Assembly (NCBI GenBank): GCA_021234155.1
Contig: JAJEKV010000011.1
Span: 13,867,255 to 13,931,254 of the forward strand
From: Isoetes taiwanensis
Taxonomy: Eukaryota > Streptophyta > Lycopodiopsida > Isoetales > Isoetaceae
Reading direction: 5' to 3'
Length of the DNA: 64,000 bases
In this document: positions 46,201 through 61,769 of the stretch, one piece after another
Numbering within the stretch: position 1 is the first letter of the stretch
Layout: each line of letters begins with the position of its first letter
Made by a program: the position numbers and the translations under genes
The notes under the pieces: generated by a model
What the model was told of the DNA's origin: nothing
What the model saw: only the letters and a program-made list of their open reading frames with translations
Database searches by the model: none

Positions 46201-46680
46201 CTGATAGCTTCCATTCGCATGGATGTGCATTGCCGCCCTATTGAGACAGGCCGATGGACGGGGGGATATGTGAGGACAGGATCTGTCAGTGTTGCCAATC
46301 GGGCGCTATTGAGGATGAATGCTAAACCCTTTAGACCCGCCCAGCACTCGATCATATCCGAGTATGATATGTTCAGTTAGTTATGCTTGACCAATTGCTA
46401 CATGTGCTGCTGAACACGGCCTCCGTGGGCTTGTTAGGATCATACCTTCATGAGGTTGGATACACGGACTCAGCTGTATCCTCCGGTGCAGTATTGAATT
46501 GTCTTATACGATTGTGTAGTCTACCAGCATACTTATTACTGCTAAGGTTTTCCTTCTGGGTGGGGGTTCTTTAATCCTGACAGTAATATGCTTGCTGCTC
46601 TCTTTATTTGGGTCTCATAGGCCAATTGGTTTTCGTGGATGATAAAAATACACTCTATTCTATTCATTCTATTCTATGTC
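43225..46680 (+). mobile_element. Decayed APE-type LINE, interrupted by a small transposon
   Basis: In order: the end of an APE-type endonuclease (GCGSSVVDYILAEEQ, then a DSNH where SDH is expected, 43300-43430); a linker (AKKARYLAEHQQQMFYLLDR, 43780-43890); an AT-rich insert (about 44095-44835). Reverse transcriptase follows: EGFPPQWTTSRVVHIHKAGD at 44935-45000, KAFDTVPRDKLWDRLRQLG near 45220, QLIYADNVDLLAY near 45490 (YADN instead of YADD), then GMRVNLAKTRVQLV. The 3' end is the tail gggtctcatagg...cgtggatgataaaa with an (ATTCT)n run at about 46611-46680. Many frame switches and a lost RT aspartate show it is dead. Confidence 0.8.
44095..44835. mobile_element. Small TTAGCCAAA-type element inside the LINE
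   Basis: AT-rich block with repeated ttagccaaa / ttggctaaa motifs near both ends, lying exactly between the endonuclease linker and RT parts of the LINE. Its start resembles the complement of the right end of the AT-rich pair at 21644-22208. It carries no gene. Ends are approximate. Confidence 0.5.
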
Positions 46681-47489
46681 TCATTTCAAGTTGGAAGATA
46701 TTAGTTCCTCTGTAAACAAAACAACTCTTCTTACTTCTATTCTAATTTGATTCTCATTATAACGTGCACTCTAGCTTCATTAAATAAAATTGCAACAAAT
46801 AGAATAGATTAGAATAGAGAATGCAGAGGGCCAAAAAGTAATAATATTGCTTTCTCTTCATCTAGCGATAATTTCCCTCCCCCTACCAACTTTGCCAACC
46901 CATCCATTCCCCAAGCCTGCATTACCGCTAGTTAACAATTTTCTGAAGTCACATGCAAGCTAGAGGTCCGAAACCAGATACTCTACACATCTTGAAACCA
47001 ACATTTTTCCGACAGACGTTCTTCGATTTTTGAAGATCTCCCATAACACACAAAATCAAAAATTTCCAATTTTTTTTTTTTTGTTCAAAGACCACCTTTT
47101 TTTCATCCGTCGTGTGAAGCAGCCTTCTTGGTGCCACTATTGCTCAATGAAAGATATAGCAGATTCACCTGCAATAGAAGTTGCAGAGATGCCCAAATGT
47201 AGCTGAAGATGCAACTGAATTCTCTCTCTCTAGCCTACAAAAGCTCGCCCTCTTCCCTGCTCCTGGTTATGCAAGTAATTTTCTCCATCGAGAAACATCC
47301 ATGGAATCATGTGTAACAAAAATGTAATGACTGTGTCGACCTCTATATATTTTTTGTTTAAATAAAAAAAGATGGGTCTCCCCAGTTTAATTTATGTGAT
47401 TCCAAAAATACTCAACACAATAGAAACCGTGCATGGCTCGGTTCAGTTTATACTAGCAGCTGAGCAGTAGAAGAAAACATCCAAGACAT
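46681..47489. other. No gene seen
   Basis: AT-rich with poly-T runs. The lower part (47345-47489) would be the 3' UTR side of the ribosomal protein pseudogene. Confidence 0.4.
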
Positions 47490-48257
47490 TTAATTAGTAT
47501 CCTTAATAGCTCCAGCCTTCTTTCGAGCTTCCAAAATGGACAACTTGATAACCTTGCCCTTTGGCATTGTCACCCAAGGTTTTGTGCCCTGTCCAATACA
47601 AACACATTGGTTGTCCGAATAGCAAACTGCTGACCAACACATGAATTATTTCAAAGCTTCCTTTGTGCTTCTCTCTGTGTTGAATAACACCAATTCTATC
47701 CCTGTTACGGCCTCCAGTAACCATCACCAAATTGCCCCGAACTTAACAAACTCCTTAATCTTGACAGTATCAAAATCTATCTTGACAGTATCATTTGCCT
47801 TTATCAATGGAATTGGGTAGCGGATGTTCCTTCCATCATATGTGCTTATGAAAGGCACGCTTTTATCCCCAAAGCTTGACATGCGGACCTTGCATAATTT
47901 GTACTTTGCTTTTTCAAGACTTGTAGAATGCAGAGTGAAACGTTAGCGTCCCTTATTGCCATAAAGAAAATGGAAATCTACCTAGTTTTAGCAATGGAAA
48001 CAACATATATTAAGCCAGCAGGATAGCATTTGTCAGTTCGAACCCTTCCATCAATACTAATGAGGCATTGCATGACAATTGCAACAACTTCATGGTATGC
48101 ATACTTCAACCTATTCCTCAACAAAACAAGTAGAGACAAGCGTTCCTTTTCCTTATGTGGACTTGGTGATGGCTTCGGTGCAAAAGCGCCACCAAGCTTG
48201 TCAAGCATCCAATTCTTTGGAGCATTTAATCTTTTCAGATGTTTCTTCGACGCTCAT
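47490..48257 (-). pseudogene. RPS4: 40S ribosomal protein S4 processed pseudogene
   Basis: The decayed coding sequence runs from the ATG at 48257 to the TAA at 47490-47492 with no introns. Recognisable pieces: [20 protein letters not shown] (48245-48190), [28 protein letters not shown] (48060-48020), [20 protein letters not shown] near 47840-47795, [20 protein letters not shown] (47728-47665), [10 protein letters not shown], and the C-terminus [13 protein letters not shown]. Frame switches lie near the start, after the CYPAGL part, near 47720 and in the last quarter. A stop follows SIAKT. FDTVKI is duplicated at 47785-47750. A functional S4 is about 262 residues; this locus spans 768 bp, close to full length. 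Lack of introns points to a retrocopy, plausibly made by LINE machinery; that is inference. Confidence 0.9.
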
Positions 48258-49580
48258 GCCATTTTCCTCCAGCAAGCAGATCCAACACCTGTGCAGGCGC
48301 CTTAGCTGCGGTAAGCTTAGCTGCTTCTGTATTAAGAAGAATCGCAGTTTACTGCGCATTCCCAGGGAGGAATCCCTGTCGTGGTGCGCGGAGGCAGGGA
48401 TGACTCGTTGAGCTTGGTAGAAATTCCGAAAAAGAAACTTGATCAGATGGCGCAGTGCCATTGGCGGATACGGCAGAATGCAATGTAAGTTGCATTTACA
48501 TTTGCTTAACACTAGAGTCGTCACATGATGAACCAGAAAAGGTGCATTTGCACTGTTTGCTTTAAAATTCATATAAAATCAAAGGTTCAATAATCAGTCA
48601 AACCCTTCTTATATGTTAATATATAGCAGTCACATTGCATGGGAAAAATACCTAAAAATCTATTAGTCCCCATTCATGAGAGTTACACTTAGGTAAACCC
48701 AAGGGGGTCAAGTCTGTTTCGCTACATGTTTAGATAAAGTAAAACTGTCTCGGTAAGATGATTTTTATGATTTTTTTCATTATTTTTGTATTTTTCTACA
48801 CGAGTTAGAGAGTAAGACACAAAAAACTGCACCTCAATACGAGGTCTGAGAAGGGAGATAGGGTTGTTTGAACATGACAGGGTCAAAACTGCTGCTTGTC
48901 TTCTCGTGAACCAATCTTCGGTTTCCGAAAGTCGTTCCCAAATCAAATCTCTAACTTTTGTAGGAAAATGAATTTTGACCCAAAATTTTGAATATAAGTA
49001 TTAGACAACTTGCTTTATCTAAGAAAAATGTCCATTAGCCTTGTTGATGAGGTTTTGATTTTCTTTTATTTTTTCAATTACAAGTGAATGATAACTTATG
49101 TCTATATAGGAGTAAAATGATTCAAAGTCATCCGCAAAAAAATCACATTATGAAAGGTTACCACGATATGGAATCACCCCAAAAACAAACACGTAAAAAA
49201 GCCATAGCGTTTGTTTTCAAGAAATCAAGAAAGGTTCAGATTACACGAAGCCATTACCGGGTCCACCTTCTTTTTAAAATTAAGAACTCCCTCATGTTAA
49301 TCAATTTCCCAGTTTCAATTATGGGATATAAGCACCTCATGAGCTAATCTATTAATTAAAAATAATCAATGCTCCTGATCTTGAGGTTTAGCATAAACTT
49401 TCTAGTGTTCATTCCAAGTTATCTGTTAGAGTACGTGTTCCATGGATTTCATAAACCTATGTATTGAATGGTGAACTCAAAACTTGTATTTTTTATCTTC
49501 TCAAGTTGTGGAAGCAATGCAAAAGAATGAAAAACAAATATAAAAAGCTAGAACTATGAAAAATAAAGATAGATCTATGT
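48258..49580. other. No gene seen
   Basis: AT-rich with short frames. 48340-48410 has a small GC-rich dyad (cgcagtttactgcg, gggaggaatccctg). Confidence 0.4.
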
Positions 49581-49643
49581 CTGCTTTCCCATAACCGGAT
49601 TGGGTTCCGTGGACGTTAAAATTTTCTTCCTTCCTTCCTTCCA
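49581..49643 (+). mobile_element. LINE 3' tail fragment
   Basis: ttcccataaccggattgggt, then tccgtggacgttaaaa and a (TTCC)n run. Same tail as the LINE at 46.6 kb. Confidence 0.65.
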
Positions 49644-51399
49644 TTGCTGGTCCACATGGCTTATGATCATTCAAGAAGCCAGAACATCCTCATCTTAATT
49701 AGTTGGTTGCTAGAATTGCATTATTTAATGGTAAAGTTGAAGCACAAGCAAACTGAACCTATATGAATCTCCACTCACCCTTCCAAAAATTATGTTAGAG
49801 AAGGTAGAAAAGTGCCATATCATTGTATAAGTGACAAATGAACAATAAATAAAATTGGTAATCATAATTAGAGAGATTTAATTCTATACCTAATTCGTTA
49901 ATTGTGGACCATAATGGTCCATGCCCATTTATATTCAAATTTTACATATAGTAGTATGTTATTTTTAACATCAAATTGGAGATCTATGTTGCCAATGAAG
50001 CTTGAACCCATAAAAATTATAGTCTATCATGAAAGACAAGCTAAAGTTACTATTATTATACCTAAAGTAGGAACTCTTAAGCAGCAAACACGTGTACTAA
50101 GTTTATGATAGTAAAAAATAAGAAGATTTCATCGTGTGTTTTGCACTAAGACGATACAAACTATATTTTAAACTTCTATCACATGTTTCGTCAATCATGA
50201 GTTGAAAAAGAATGCTATCTTGCTTTAAAATATGGCAAGCCTAAGTACAAACCAGAAATGGTCCATGTCTATTTTAAATCAAATCTTGTATATAATATGT
50301 TACTTTAACATGAAATTCAAGATCTATGTTGCCAAGGGTGACATTCATAAAAAATATTGCCTACCATAAAAGATGAGTTTTTTGTATTATTACCTTAGCT
50401 AAACTCTAATTTTGTGTAGTGGCAACCACTTCTAAATGTAAAGAATACATGGTTATTCACCATATTTAAGTTCATAAAATTCTTTATTATGAATGTATAA
50501 GTGGAATGAATGGAGTGCATCATTTATTGCCTTTAGAAAGCTTATATATAAGTTTAGTTAAACCACGTTAGTTCTATTTTTGTCATGGATTCCGTATTGA
50601 ATCTTCTTTAGTGAAAATTGAGATCAACATGACTTATAGACATTTCAAAAAATTATTGGACTATAGCTCTTAGAGTTGACAACTTATGGCCGCAAGTCTT
50701 ACGTCAAAACTTGTTATAGTAAAGGAGAAACAATTCACAACCTCAAACAACTTTTTTGAGCTAAAAATGGTTTGACGACTTCATATAATGCCATCTAATA
50801 GCAACGAAACATGAAAACATGTAAATCAACATGTTTTATCATAAAACGTAAATTATTTTCAATTTTAGAAATGTTTGGACCCCTTTATGCTAGAAAGTTT
50901 GAAGAGTGCAGTTCTGGCCTGGCGTAAAAACTGCTGAATTCAATGAGGTTTGGGCAATCACCACAACATATCAGTAAATCTATTGGTCATGAAATTCTCC
51001 ACGGCCATAAAGAATCGAGTGAAGATTCCAAAAGTGGTGGTATCTTGTGAAATTGAAATTTCTCTTGTTAGATACCTGGGTTTAAGTGGCAGAGGGTATG
51101 CTGGATCAATTATGGTGGATGAACCCAGAATAGTTCCAGTAACAACTCTAGTGTTAAAACCCTAACCCTCATCGACCTCTATATAACTAAAAAAAAAGTT
51201 CACTACAAGGCTATCTTCAGCTATTTTGAGTTTTCCAAAAGTTCTGTTGGGCCCTTATTTATTTTCCTTTTTATTTTTATGAAACCCCATGGTTCACGAC
51301 GAAAAAAAAACCTCTATTTTTTAATAAATTTTTTTTCCCCCAATAAAAACCTTGTAAAAATCATTTGCAAACGTGATGTTGACTTACCGAGTTTATCTT
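49644..51399. other. AT-rich, no gene seen
   Basis: Short frames only (for example 50950-51165) without recognised domains. Confidence 0.4.
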
Positions 51400-52330
51400 T
51401 TCATAGCATTTAAGTTTCTGATTTATGTTTCAAGCCCGATTTTGCGAGCCAATTTGATCTAAATCCTTTATAGGGGCTTCCTTATGTCTAAGTGCTTCCT
51501 TAGTTCCTTTTTTTTGTTTCTCATTAATTGACCATTGGAAAAAAATAAAATACATGTCATTGAAACCAATGAAACATAACAAATATACAAAATCCATAAA
51601 ATCCAGCGTGTATTGGCGATGCATGCTGCCTACAGCAAACACTGGAATTCACAAGTATAGGGACAAGCATCACCGAAACCTCCTACCTCAAAATCATAAA
51701 GCACATTGCCAAAATATGTTGTTTGATTCTTCTCAAAGCACACTGCCAACAACGAATCATGAAGCAAAACAGAACAAAACAAATTTCGATGCCAGACCAG
51801 AGCCTAAACAGAACAGAACAGAGTCTGCATCCCAGACTAGAGCTTCAAGCCCGGTTCGACGATGCAAAAAACCTTGTTCAAGAAAGCCTGTTCAAGAAAA
51901 CCCTGCTCAAAAAACCTTGTTCAAGAAAGCCATCGCTGTGCAAAGAAAGCCATCACTGTTCATGCTTGTGCAAGAGATCCCTATGCGGTGGTTGTGACGG
52001 ATGCATGAATCGCAGGCCCTGAGGGTCCCGACCAAAAAAAGAACAATCCCACTTTCTAAAATTAACCATTAACAAAAAAAAAAAAAATTAAACCAAATCC
52101 AAACCATTAAAAAAAAGCTTACACCTTTAAAAAAAGACCCCACATGATCTTTTGCGGACCTTAGGTAGGGGCTCTCTGTATAGCATCTAAGTTTCTAATT
52201 TATGATTCAAGTTCGATTTTGCACGCCAGTTTGGTCTAAATCCTTTGTAGGGGCTCCAGATTTTGCACTGCAGTTTGGTCCAAATCCTTTGTAGGGGCTC
52301 CGAATTTTGCGCGCCAATTTGTGTAGGAAG
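51400..52330. repeat. Repeated blocks with gattttgcgcgcca / ggtctaaatcctttgta
   Basis: The phrase tagcatttaagtttctgatt...cgattttgcgagcc...aatcctttataggggct at 51403-51477 recurs at 52178-52252, then twice more in a 48-53 bp tandem to 52325. Between them lie small direct repeats (ttcaagaaagcc-type, 51875-51930). Possibly the two ends of a decayed element about 0.9 kb long. Confidence 0.5.
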
Positions 52331-53047
52331 CACTCCAGATTTGGAGAATTGATGCAGTTTGATGCTCATAAGTCTTTAGTGTTGCTTTAGAAAGAAAATA
52401 TGCCTTTCCAAATTTGTTTTTGGCATAGTAGCTGCTGTGCGAAAAGCGAAGACCACACAACAGTATGGGCCACACGTTAGGAGGCGTCCGGTGCAAGAAA
52501 GCAAAGACTGTAGGAATAAAACGACTGCTAAATAGTTTCGAGTTTTCCAATCAAGTACTTGTAAATCCCAATCTTCTGGGATTGGCTCAACAATTTTCCA
52601 ATATCGCCATGCTGATTGTGCAGAACTACTTCGCCATGCTCATCGTAACGATACTATACGTGAATAATTCCTATCTGAAATACCCAATGATGAAAAATAA
52701 TTACAATTACATTACATTTCAATACCAAGCCCTAGCCAAATCCACTGCGCCATTCCGTTTCCCTTGGAAACGCTAACGTTCTCTATTTTTGCAATTTTGC
52801 AATTCCGGTAGCTATTTCTTTCTATTTTCTATGGGCATCTAACGATGGATGACTGAAGGATATCTTAGATTTAGACACAAGCTCCAATGGATATCACATA
52901 TGCTATCTTATAAAAAAAAATTGGAAGGTTTGCATAAGCTTTATGATTTTACAAAGGAGAGGTGCTGTCAGGAATGGCGCCCAAGGCTTGACCTTTGGTA
53001 CTAATAATATACATAAAAGATAATACGTTGTCTTGTCCCAAAATGTT
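52331..53047. other. 3' flank of the sialidase-like gene, no gene seen
   Basis: No recognised feature. The 3' untranslated region of the gene on the minus strand should lie here. Confidence 0.4.
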
Positions 53048-56976
<3,929 letters not shown>

Positions 56977-57424
56977 TGCATTAACAAACGAGTCTGCTAT
57001 GCATTATCAGAAAATCCGAGTCAAATGAAATGTCAAGTTACATAAGCCAATCTTATGAAACGAAAAAGTCTCACATTATTATGCCCTCTTACCTAGGAGA
57101 GAAATCTGTGGGCAATCTTAAGGCTCCAGATAAATGCCTGGAGCTCTGTACCTTCATACCGGAGAAGTGGTAGAACCCGTAAAGCATGGATGGACGATTA
57201 CGGAGACTGCAGCGGGCCATCTTTGGATGTTGCAGATGCTCTATCGTTCATGCTTTTAGGCGAACGATTAAGACATGATGCTCTGTTTTCACATTCAGAC
57301 AAGCCGCCGTCCTGCTGTTTGTTTGTACCTCTGCTGATAACGGGTGCCTAAATCTGCCATTTTACTATTCACCACCACCATTGGGTGTGGTATCTTTCAC
57401 CTTCTCGAGAAATAGCATGCTTAT
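56977..57424. other. 5' flank of the sialidase-like gene
   Basis: Upstream region and probable promoter or leader of the minus-strand gene, richer in CpG between 57150 and 57260. No clear TATA box. Beyond about 57425 duplicated sequence begins. Confidence 0.4.
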
Positions 57425-57610
57425 TGTTAGAAAAAGATTTCAATGGTTGGGCATGGTAAAATATACATGCCCTTGTTTTCTATTCAGGAAGGAGTGGCCA
57501 TCAAATGCTAGGCGTTGTCGGGCATAAATCTTCTACCCGTGACATCCACGAAACTTCTTGTAATTATCCGAGCTATAATCACATGCCGTCACAAATTTGG
57601 ATAGGATTGC
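57425..57610. repeat. Duplicated block, unit start (copy 1)
   Basis: Runs from ttgttagaaaaagatttcaa to the gtgacatccacgaaacttc part. It is repeated from 58381 on, where the gtgacatccatgaaacttca block of 62 bp is itself present twice (58495 and 58560), and partly again near 59210. Confidence 0.8.
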
Positions 57611-58380
57611 ACGTCTTCCTTACAGGTTCTTTACTTCATGAATTTGGATGAGTTTACAGGTCTTCCTTAGTGGTTGTTTACTTGTTTGTTTTCGGGATCA
57701 AGATAACTTTTGCATGTTTTTCTTACTATGATTGGTTTATCTTGGGTTCAGGGTTGCAGGAAATCAAAGGATGTCTAAACCCAAGATTTGTAGTTTTGGT
57801 TTGATTTTTTTATTCTGTGCAACAAGTATCGGTCCGCTATAGGGCATTGTAAAAGTGTACTTCTATAAATGAAAGTTCTTTATCCTTTCAAAAAAAAAAA
57901 AATGGGGGGTATCGCTTTAGGCAGAGATAAGCTTGTTTTGGCTACTAGCCTTGTGTTTTGATGAATTTACAAATATTTTTAATTGCTAGTGTTGCCTTGG
58001 GAGACAAGTCATGGAGTAGAAGCCTACTTTGGTTTAGTATCATGTCTAGCTATGGCATCTTCTTGCATTCTACCGGCTCTGCATGTTCTGGCTATGGCAC
58101 GCTATTTGTTTGGAAGTGAGCTTTCTCCTCGTAAGACTTTGTTTCATTACTTTAGCATCAAACTTTTTGCTCAAATTATTATGCTTTGTTTTTTACTGGC
58201 CTGTTGTATGTATTATTATATTTGACATGCTTTTGCTTACGGTTAGATTTTTATACCATATAGTAACTTAGATGTTCATATCATCTACATACCTACTTAT
58301 TTATGTACAAGAAAATAGTGCATTTCCAACAGCATCGCATTCGGTGTGGTGTTAAAATAGTTTTAGTATGTTTTGCTCGA
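57611..58380. repeat. Direct duplicate A (770 bp), empty site
   Basis: Begins acgtcttccttacaggttc and ends gtatgttttgctcga. Nearly identical to 60855-61769 except that the latter carries an extra insertion of about 150 bp. It contains an exon-like piece at 57989-58030 after an attgctag acceptor (VLPWETSHGVEAYF). Confidence 0.9.
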
Positions 58381-59330
58381 TTGTTAGAAAAAGATTTCAA
58401 TGGTTGGGGATGGTAAAATATACATGCCCTTGTTTTCTACTTAGGAGGAGTGGCCATCGAATGCTAGGCGTTGTCGGGCATAAATCTTCTGCCGGTGACA
58501 TCCATGAAACTTCATGTAATTATCCGAGCTATAATCACATGAAATTTCAAGTGGTGCAGGTGACATCCATGAAACTTCATGTAATTATCCGAGCTATAAT
58601 CACATGAAATTTCAAGTGGTGGCCGTCACGAGTTTGGATAGGATTGCGGGGCTTCCTTACGGGTTCTTTACTTCACGAATTTGGATAAGATTACAGGCCT
58701 TCCTTGGGGGTTGTTTACTTGTTTCTTTTCGGGATCAAGATAACTTTTGCATGTTTTTTTTTACTATGATTGGTTTATCTTGGGTTCAGGGTTGCAGGGA
58801 ATCAAAGGATGTCCAAATCCAAGATTAGTTTTGGTTTGACTATTTTCTTTATTTTGTGTAAGCATCGGTCTAGGAAGAGATAACTTTGTTTTGGCTAGTA
58901 GCAGTGTGTTTTCCTGAATTGACAAATATTGTTATTTAGTGCCAGGTGTTTTTATTTTTAGTGTTGCCTTGGGAGACAAGTCATGGAGTAGAGTTCTATT
59001 CTGATTTAGTGTCAGCTAAATATGACCATGTGAAATCTATTATCAATGTAGACATCACATGGACTAATGCCACAATGCCTCTTAGGCTGTCAAACTCTGC
59101 AAAAATCAAGTTTATTCAACCGTATGTATTTTTTATCTTCTTGAGAAATAGCATTGGGTTATTCAATGGTTGGATAGAATAGCCCTTATTTCTATTTTGA
59201 AAGGATTGACCATCATTTGCTAGGAGTTGTCAGGCATAAATCTTCTACCAGTGACATCCATGAAATTTCATGTAATTATCTGAGTTATAGTTATTTGCGG
59301 TGTGGGAAATTCAAATTATATAGTGTTTTT
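58381..59330 (+). pseudogene. Further diverged copies with exon-like fragment
   Basis: Continues the duplication series. At 58962-59125 an exon-like stretch follows a ttttttagtgttgcc-type acceptor and reads LPWETSHGVEFYSDLVSAKY and DITWTNATMPLRLSNSAKIK. The same beginning occurs at 57989 and 61223. The longest version here looks like a real exon of a host gene that I cannot name. The other two are truncated after about 18 residues. No start or full gene is present. Confidence 0.5.
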
Positions 59331-59485
59331 ATATTAACACACTTATCGTATTTTGGTGTCAACACACCTCTAATTTTCTTGAACCTCATTTGATGCATTT
59401 TAAACAACATTGGAATGGTTCATAGGAGTAATTCAGAATAATGTTGAACAGAATGGATTATAAAGATACATCAGAATAATGTTGA

Positions 59486-60854
59486 TCACAGTTTCATGCT
59501 ACTCAGCTTCTTCAAAATATTGGCACTGCTATCATCGTATTGGTTCCTAATCACGACAGACCTTCCAACATAAGCATAAGCATTCACTTCAGAAACTATA
59601 CCCTGCAACCAAGGTTGCAAGGTCTTCAACAAATAATCCTCATCATTTACATCTGGGATAAATGACCTTAATGTGATGCATGAATCACTCTTGTTGAGGA
59701 AGTTAGTGAACCGTAATGGATCAATCAATAGCGTGGTCCTTAAACTAAACTCGTTATATCTGTTCCAAAGTTTTGACAAATCCTTTAAAAACACCGGCTC
59801 ACCTAAGGATTTCAGAGTATTTTTTCTTGCCTCGGTGCGCGACCATATGAATAAAACTTTTCATGCATGTTTGATGGCATGAAGGAACCAAGGTACACGT
59901 TTGGGTTTCCAAATGTGGACCAGATTGCCACTTCGAAATGTTTGAGGCAGAAATTCAAAAATGTAACTGCCCCAGGCTGCACAGCAACCAACTCCTTTTT
60001 CAAAGTAACAATTTCAACACCCGGCTTCATTTCAGGTACTGGCATATCCTTCTTGAAAATCTTCACAAGCATGTCATTGATTTCTAAAATCAGAAGTTTC
60101 TTCCCAACACTGCACATATAACAATTTCAATAATTTAATATACATGGAAATAAAAATATTAACAGCACAAGTATGAACCTATTGCACTTCAAATTTCTAA
60201 TGAATCTTTTGTTGTTCCTGGAACTTCCTTTATTACTAGTAACAGGCTTTTCAGGAGATTTGCCAACACTGAACAAGCTTTGCTCGTCATTCTGAAACTT
60301 CCGCTTCCTCCTATCTACACTACGTGAAGGTGATTTGTCCTTCGTAAAAGTGTTCTCCTTTTGAAAAGAAGTTCCTGAATCATCAAATCAGTTGGTTTCA
60401 ACAATAGTACATGGTATATTAAAGCAATGTTTGGACTTGATTTGCTTTACCTCTTGCCAGTTCATCCTCTTTGTTGCTGATCGATTTTCCTTCATGTTTT
60501 TCATCCCCTACTACTACAATAAGCTTATCAGTAAGCTTATCTAACATCAGATCAATACTTTTGGACCCTTTTAGTGGTGTGATAGGCATATCACGTTCAA
60601 GCTCCATCATCTCTTCACCTGCAATTGGAATAGACATCCAAGCACTTCAAATGCTACTGTTAAAACATGTGTTGAGCATCGAGCCTACCCTAATATCAGT
60701 AAAGCTATGTGACTGACAACCTACTAGACATGCATCGGTATTGGACTAGCAACAATCTGCAAGCACGTAAACTAGCAACAATCACAAATAACACATGAAA
60801 GAAAAAATTCACAAGATGTTTACCTCCAGGAAGTTCTTGTTCGTTATTGACTGA
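59486..60854 (-). pseudogene. FCP/SCP-type (HAD) phosphatase-like gene, 5'-truncated
   Basis: Exons on the minus strand: remnant 60854-60824, 60618-60451, 60374-60179 and 60109-59486, with GT-AG borders and matching phase. The last holds the phosphatase-like domain: SVGKKLLILEINDMLVKIF at the position of the catalytic DxDx(T/V) box, FLNFCLKHFEVAIWSTFG, then KLFIWSRTEARKN reached by a 1-nt shift in a T run at 59851-59857. FLKDLSKLWNRYNEFSLRTT and LLIDPLRF follow, where the family has LLIDDSPYK. The first catalytic Asp is Glu, and the second Asp of the DD pair is Pro, so no phosphatase activity is expected. The 5' end is cut exactly where duplicate C begins (60855). Upstream exons are Lys-rich and disordered. 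Confidence 0.8.
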
Positions 60855-61769
60855 ACGTCTTCCTTACAGGTTCTTTACTTCATGAATTTGGATAAGTTTA
60901 CAGGTCTTCCTTAGTGGTTGTTTACTTGTTTGTTTTCGGGATCAAGATAACTTTTGCATGTTTTTCTTACTATGATTGGTTTATCTTGGGTTCAGGGTTG
61001 CACGAAATCAAAGGATGTCTAAACCCAAGATTTGTATTGGTTTGATTTTTTTATTCTGTGCAACAAGTATCGGTCCGCTATAGGGCATTGTAAAAGTGTA
61101 CTTCTATAAATGAAAGTTCTTTATCCTTTCAAAAAAAAAAGGGGTATCGCTTTAGGCGAGATAAGCTTGTTTTGGCTACTAGCCTTGTGTTTTGATGAAT
61201 TTACAAATATTTTTAATTGCTAGTGTTGCCTTGGGAGACAAGTCATGGAGTAGAGGTCTACTTTGGTTTAGTATCATGTCTAGCTATGGCATCTTCTTGC
61301 ATTCTACCGGCTCTGCATGTTCTGGCTATGGCACGCTATTTGTTTGGAAGTGAGCTTTCTCCACATCATTACTGCAAAGGTTTTTCCCTTCAAAACCTTT
61401 CGAGGCAGGGGTTTTTTAATCCTAGTAGTAATGATTGTACTAGCCCATTGTATGGGTCCCATGACCTATTGGTCTCCGTGGACGTTAAAAAAACTATTCT
61501 ATTCTATTCTATTCCTCATAAGACTTTGTTTCATTACTTTAGCATCAAACTTTTTGCTCAAATTATTATGCTTTGTTTTTTACTGGCCTGTTGTATGTAT
61601 TATTATATTTGACATGCTTTTGCTTACGATTAGATTTTTATACCATATAGTAACTTAGATGTTCATATCATCTACATACCTACTTATTTATGTACAAGGA
61701 AATAGTGCATTTCCACCAGCATCGCATTCGGTGTGGTGTTAAAATAGTTTTAATATGTTTTGCTCGAGG
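60855..61769. repeat. Direct duplicate C of 57611-58380, with LINE insertion
   Basis: Same ends as duplicate A. The 145-bp length difference is explained by the insertion at 61363-61513. It breaks the FCP-like pseudogene at its left edge. Confidence 0.9.
61363..61513 (+). mobile_element. Very short LINE 3'-end insertion
   Basis: Absent from duplicate A, where gctttctcc runs straight into tcgtaagac. It contains aggggttttttaatcctagt, gggtcccatgacctattggt and cgtggacgttaaaa, then (ATTCT)n. It matches 46555-46680, the 3' end of the LINE. About 150 bp; target duplication is not resolved because of the ctcc/ctc overlap. Confidence 0.85.
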
